The notes beneath the pieces are model-generated. The model saw only the letters and a program-made list of their open reading frames with translations, ran no database searches and was not told the origin of the DNA. The position numbers and the translations under genes are program-made. From JAJZNI01 sp035624785 (GTDB lineage Bacteria > Chloroflexota > Dormibacteria > Aeolococcales > Aeolococcaceae): a DNA stretch of 64,000 nucleotides. The stretch spans positions 93,558 to 157,557 of the forward strand of contig DASPQV010000043.1 in the NCBI GenBank assembly GCA_035624785.1. The letters run 5' to 3'. Of the stretch, positions 60,805 through 64,000 are shown piece by piece (position 1 is the stretch's first letter; each line of letters starts with the position of its first letter).

Positions 60805-63261
60805 CTATCGGGCCGGGCTGATCCGGGCCTCGACCTCCACGGTCGATCCCGGAGCGGCCGCCCCAACCAGGTTCCCGGCGACCGGCTTGCCGTCGACGAC
60901 CAGCCGGGTGACCCTCCCGGTCACCCCCGCCGGCTTCTCGACCCGGATCCGGTAGGTGGCGCCCCGGAAGCGGCGGCTCACCGTGAACCCGGTCCAGGAA
61001 CCGGGGATGACCGGGTCGATGCGGAGGCCGTCGTGCTCCGGCCGGATGCCCAGGATCCACTGGGTTATGGCGACGAGGTTCCAGGCGGCGGTGCCGGTGA
61101 GCCAGGAGTTCTTGCCCTCGCCAAAGCTGGGCGCGTCGCGGCCCGCGATCATCTGCGCGTAGACGAAGGGCTCGCCGCGGTGGACCTCGCTGATCTGCTC
61201 GCGAGCCGAGGGATTGATGCGCAGGTAGTAATCGAAGGCCGCCTCCCCGTCACCGCTGATCGCCTCGGCGATCATGATCCAGGGGTTGGTGTGGCAGAAG
61301 ATGCCTGCGTTCTCCTTGTACCCGGGAGGGTATGAGGAGATCTCGCCCAGCTCCAGGTGGTAGCGGGAGTAGGCGGGCTGCTGGAGCATGATGCCGTGCT
61401 CGGTGGCGAGCTGCCGGCGCACCGAGTCGAGGGCGCGCCGGGCTCGGCCATCGTCGAGTCCGATTCCCGCCATGGCGCAGACGCCCTGGGGCTCGATGAA
61501 GATCTGGCCCTCGTCGGACTGGGCCGAGCCCACCGGGTTGCCGAAATGGTCGTAGGCGCGCCGGAACCATTCGCCATCCCAGCCGTGGGCGGCGACCGCC
61601 GCCCTCATCGCCTGCGCCTGCTCTCGATAGGAGGCGGCCTCGGCGGCGCCACCGCAACCTGCGACGATGCCGGCCAGCTCATCGGCGGCGAGCGCGAAGA
61701 GTGCGGCGATGAGCACCGATTCAGCCGCCCCGCCGGTGCGATTCTCGGTGGTCTGGAAGGCCTCCCCGGGGGCTTCCGAGAAACAGTTGAGGTTGAGGCA
61801 GTCGTTCCAGTCGGCGCGGCCGATCAGGGGCAGGCCGTGAGGCCCGAGACGCTCCCGGGTGTAGGCGATGCTGCGGCGAAGATGATCGACGAGCGGCTCC
61901 TCGGTGTCCGCCGAGTTGTCGTAGGGCACCGGCTCATTGAGGATGCTCCGATCGCCGGTCTCCTTGAGGTAGGCCGCCACGGCGATGACCAGCCAGAGCG
62001 GATCGTCGTTGAACCCCGAGCCGACGGCGTTGTTGCCACGCTTGGTGAGCGGCTGATACTGGTGGTAGGCAGCCCCGGTGGGCAACTGGGTGGCGGCGAC
62101 GTCGAGGATCCTCTGACGAGCTCGCTCCGGGATCATCGGGACGAAGCCGAGCAGGTCCTGGTTGGTGTCCCGGAACCCGATCCCCCGGCCGATCCCCGAC
62201 TCGAAGAATGACGCAGAGCGGCTGACGTTGAAAGTGACCATGCACTGGTAAGGATTCCAGATGTTGACCGAGCGGTCGGCATGAGGGTCCGGGGTCTGGA
62301 CTTGGATGACCGAGAGCAGCTCGTCCCATCGCTCGCGCAGGGCGGTCAGCCCCGCCTCGACCGTCTCCGAACACAGCCAGCGCTGAATCACCGGGCGCAC
62401 GCCGCGCTTGTTGAGCGTCTGGGTACCCGGCGGGTCGAACTTCTCGGCACGCGGATTCTCGAAGTAGCCGAGCAGGAAGATCAGCTCGCGCTCCTCGCCC
62501 GGTCCGAGCTCGAGGCGGACGTGGTGGGCACCGTGAGGGGCCCAGCCATGGGCGATCGAGCCGGCGCACTGGCCACGCTCCACCGCAAGTGGCTGCTCCC
62601 AGCCGCGATAGGAGCCAAGGAAAGCGTCCCTCTGAGTGTCGAATCCGGCGAGGTCCCCGGAGCAGGCAAAATAGGCGAAGTGGTCCCGCCGCTCCCGGTA
62701 CTCGGTCTTGTGGTAGATGACGCCGGCCTCCACCTCGACTTCACCGGTGGAGAAGTTGCGCTGGAAGTTGCTGCTGTCATCCTGCGCATCCCAGAGGCAG
62801 AACTCCACCGACGAGAAGATCGAGAGGGCGCGCCGCTCGCTCCCCTGGTTGGTCAGCCGGAGCCGCCAGACCTCGAGGGTCTCGCCGAGCGGGACGAAGT
62901 ACAGGGTCTCGGCCCGGATCCCCCGGTGGCTCGAGGCGATGACGGTGTAGGAGAGGCCGTGCCGGCACTCGTAGGCGTCGAGGGGTGACCGGGTGGGCTG
63001 CCAGGACGGCGACCAGTAGTCACCGCTCCGGTCATCCCGGATGTAGAGGTAGCGACCACCGAGGTCGAAGGGTGCGTTGTTGTACCGGTAGCGGCTGATC
63101 CGCCGCAGCCTGGCGTCACGGAAGAACGAGTATCCGCCGGCGGTGTTGGAGATGATCCCGAAGTACTCCTCCAACCCCAGGTAGTTGATCCAGGGCAGGG
63201 GAGTGTCGGGCCGGGAGATCACGTACTCCCTGCGCCCGTCGTCGAAATGCCCGTAGCGCAC
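60805..63261 (-). CDS. Cellobiose phosphorylase-like GH94 enzyme
   Basis: 818 residues. It splits cellobiose with phosphate to glucose 1-phosphate and glucose. The GH94 domains are N-terminal beta-sandwich, a helical linker and the (alpha/alpha)6 barrel. Motifs: IGRGIGFRDTNQDLLGFVPM, VGSGFNDDPLWLVIAVAAYL, PLIGRADWNDCLNLNCFS (catalytic Asp) and YPPGYKENAGIFCHTNPWIM. GTG 63261 has GAGGAG 7 nt upstream and begins RYGHFDDGRREYVI, like the characterised enzymes; a longer ORF start at 63348 is unsupported. It is the cytosolic step after GH6 action and uptake. Confidence 0.93.
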   Translation of the reverse strand: MRYGHFDDGRREYVISRPDTPLPWINYLGLEEYFGIISNTAGGYSFFRDARLRRISRYRYNNAPFDLGGRYLYIRDDRSGDYWSPSWQPTRSPLDAYECRHGLSYTVIASSHRGIRAETLYFVPLGETLEVWRLRLTNQGSERRALSIFSSVEFCLWDAQDDSSNFQRNFSTGEVEVEAGVIYHKTEYRERRDHFAYFACSGDLAGFDTQRDAFLGSYRGWEQPLAVERGQCAGSIAHGWAPHGAHHVRLELGPGEERELIFLLGYFENPRAEKFDPPGTQTLNKRGVRPVIQRWLCSETVEAGLTALRERWDELLSVIQVQTPDPHADRSVNIWNPYQCMVTFNVSRSASFFESGIGRGIGFRDTNQDLLGFVPMIPERARQRILDVAATQLPTGAAYHQYQPLTKRGNNAVGSGFNDDPLWLVIAVAAYLKETGDRSILNEPVPYDNSADTEEPLVDHLRRSIAYTRERLGPHGLPLIGRADWNDCLNLNCFSEAPGEAFQTTENRTGGAAESVLIAALFALAADELAGIVAGCGGAAEAASYREQAQAMRAAVAAHGWDGEWFRRAYDHFGNPVGSAQSDEGQIFIEPQGVCAMAGIGLDDGRARRALDSVRRQLATEHGIMLQQPAYSRYHLELGEISSYPPGYKENAGIFCHTNPWIMIAEAISGDGEAAFDYYLRINPSAREQISEVHRGEPFVYAQMIAGRDAPSFGEGKNSWLTGTAAWNLVAITQWILGIRPEHDGLRIDPVIPGSWTGFTVSRRFRGATYRIRVEKPAGVTGRVTRLVVDGKPVAGNLVGAAAPGSTVEVEARISPAR

Positions 63262-63324
63262 CCCAAGTCTCCTCGTTGCATGGTCACCCTCCCAGCCCAC
63301 GGGGACAGTGCCAAGCCAAGCCTG

Positions 63325-63346
63325 GGAGCCGAGATCGTGCGGCTCC
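63325..63346. promoter_or_regulatory. Inverted repeat 64-85 bp upstream of the GH94 start
   Basis: GGAGCCG-AGATCGTG-CGGCTCC. The half-sites resemble GGGAGC/GCTCCC of CebR, the cello-oligosaccharide LacI-type repressor, but with an 8-bp spacer that CebR does not have. Possibly an operator; binding factor unknown. Confidence 0.3.
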
Positions 63347-63402
63347 ATGGCCGGTCCGAAACGGAGCAGCCCCTCGGCTGTCGAGAGCTTCGGGGCCGCC
63401 CT

Positions 63403-63422
63403 GCCGGCCGTGGTCGGCCGGC
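63403..63422. terminator. Perfect 8-bp hairpin between the solute-binding protein and GH94 genes
   Basis: GCCGGCCG-TGGT-CGGCCGGC, no T tract. It lies 70 bp past the stop of the solute-binding gene (63493) and before the GH94 gene in the direction of transcription, so it may terminate or reduce read-through. The rest of the 230-bp gap contains the inverted repeat at 63325. Confidence 0.4.
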
Positions 63423-63492
63423 GCTCAGCGCCAGCCGACCCGGTCGTCCCACCTCAGGAGGTGAGTGCCTGTTCTGGTGTGGTCGTGTTTCC

Positions 63493-63999
63493 TCAGCCGG
63501 CTGCCACGGGCTTGAGCTGCATCAGGATGTAGGGCAGCTCGGGATCGTCCGGCGAGGGATCCATGTAGGGGTTGGAGGCATCCGGCCAACCCGTGTACTT
63601 GGCGCTGCTGTACACGTTCCAGTCCGCGCCGTAGAGGAGCGGAGCCTCGGGAACGTCACTCGACATGACCTGCACCGCCGGAGCCACGGCCGAGACGACG
63701 GCCGAGGTGTTGCTGGGATCGGTGCTGGCGTACTGCTGGAGGGCAGACAGCGCGGTCGAGGCACCCGACGGATCACCGGCCTTCAGGCCGATGTAGGTCG
63801 CGGTGTTGGCCGACTGAGAGGTATCCAGCCAGTCATCAAGCTGGACGTAGGGGATGTTACCGCCGTTGCCCCAGTGGATGGCCGTCTGCCACCCCGTGGG
63901 GCTGGTGGTCAGGGTGGTGTTCCAGTCGGAGTACCCCTGGGCCGCCTTGGTGGTCACGTCCATGCCCAGCGCCTGCAGCTCCTGGGAGATCAGGGTCGC
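63493..63999 (-). CDS. ABC-transporter solute-binding protein, C-terminal part (5' end outside window)
   Basis: The frame is open past the end of the window; about 168 residues are visible. They include ELQALGMDVTTKAAQGYSDW, GWQTAIHWGNGGNIPYVQLD, AVQVMSSDVPEAPLLYGADW and NPYMDPSPDDPELPYILMQL. The sequence has the look of family-5 (oligopeptide/cello-oligosaccharide) binding proteins, which end in such a segment before the C-terminus. With GH6 and GH94 adjacent, cellobiose or cello-oligosaccharides are the likely cargo; the peptide class cannot be excluded. The permease genes would lie outside the window. Confidence 0.7.
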   Translation of the reverse strand, partial: ATLISQELQALGMDVTTKAAQGYSDWNTTLTTSPTGWQTAIHWGNGGNIPYVQLDDWLDTSQSANTATYIGLKAGDPSGASTALSALQQYASTDPSNTSAVVSAVAPAVQVMSSDVPEAPLLYGADWNVYSSAKYTGWPDASNPYMDPSPDDPELPYILMQLKPVAAG

Positions 64000-64000
64000 A

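Overview
The window is about 70% G+C, with short intergenic gaps, many GTG starts and frequent 1-4 bp stop/start overlaps. The gene families point to a soil-type terrabacterial lineage: PucR regulator, mycothiol-dependent-type isomerase, GH6 cellulase, yhaO/yhaN pair, ArsA-like ATPase pair, and promoters that place the -10 box next to the start codon. Candidatus Dormibacterota (former AD3), or a relative among Chloroflexota/Actinomycetota, is my best guess. That is an inference from gene content; no 16S rRNA or marker phylogeny is possible here.

Layout. 1-3.5 kb: the tail of an EAL phosphodiesterase meets a four-gene minus-strand operon, three of whose proteins are paralogues with two YbjQ-like domains each. 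3.6-7.2 kb: fumarylacetoacetase, a maleylpyruvate-isomerase-family protein, a small unknown and a biotin ligase without HTH. 7.3-18.4 kb: a long minus-strand respiratory block. Read 5' to 3', it holds two unknown genes, a microprotein, Rieske protein, split cytochrome b6/IV, a triheme cytochrome c, tiny membrane proteins, CoxB, an A2-type CoxA, CtaA, CtaB, more small membrane subunits and a blue-copper lipoprotein. No subunit III is seen. 18.5-21.4 kb: fabH and an accD-accA fusion, whose carboxylase needs the biotin that the nearby ligase attaches. 21.3-30.5 kb: GNAT, HAD and MpaB-like genes, the yhaO/yhaN pair, and a peroxiredoxin followed by two ArsA-like ATPases. 30.5-34.9 kb: small membrane protein, dxs, a possible YukD/EsaB-like gene remnant, a DUF11-type lipoprotein and maf.

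35.0-39.4 kb holds the most unusual locus: four overlapping membrane-protein genes, about 1,455 residues with no lysine. Two of them keep the outline of complex I/hydrogenase-4 antiporter subunits but lack the conserved lysines of proton transfer. 39.4-46.6 kb: a zinc-ribbon membrane protein, valS, clpX, clpP, a zinc-ribbon gene on the opposite strand, tig and tRNA-Leu(UAG). 46.8-47.9 kb: two small unknown genes and an array of about 70-bp hairpin repeats.

47.9-55.2 kb is a nitrogen-assimilation cluster: glutamine synthetase, ferredoxin, PII, ammonium transporter, PucR regulator and a second GS-like protein. 55.4-57.5 kb: a GAF-GGDEF-EAL protein. 57.7-64 kb: a cellulose-use region with a secreted GH6 cellulase, a GH94 cellobiose phosphorylase and the end of a family-5-type solute-binding protein, interrupted by hisC and a one-TM protein.

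Several genes carry a -10-like TANACT/TANNNT box 7-11 nt before the start codon and no clear -35, which suggests leaderless transcripts. A minority have a -35 plus a Shine-Dalgarno leader.
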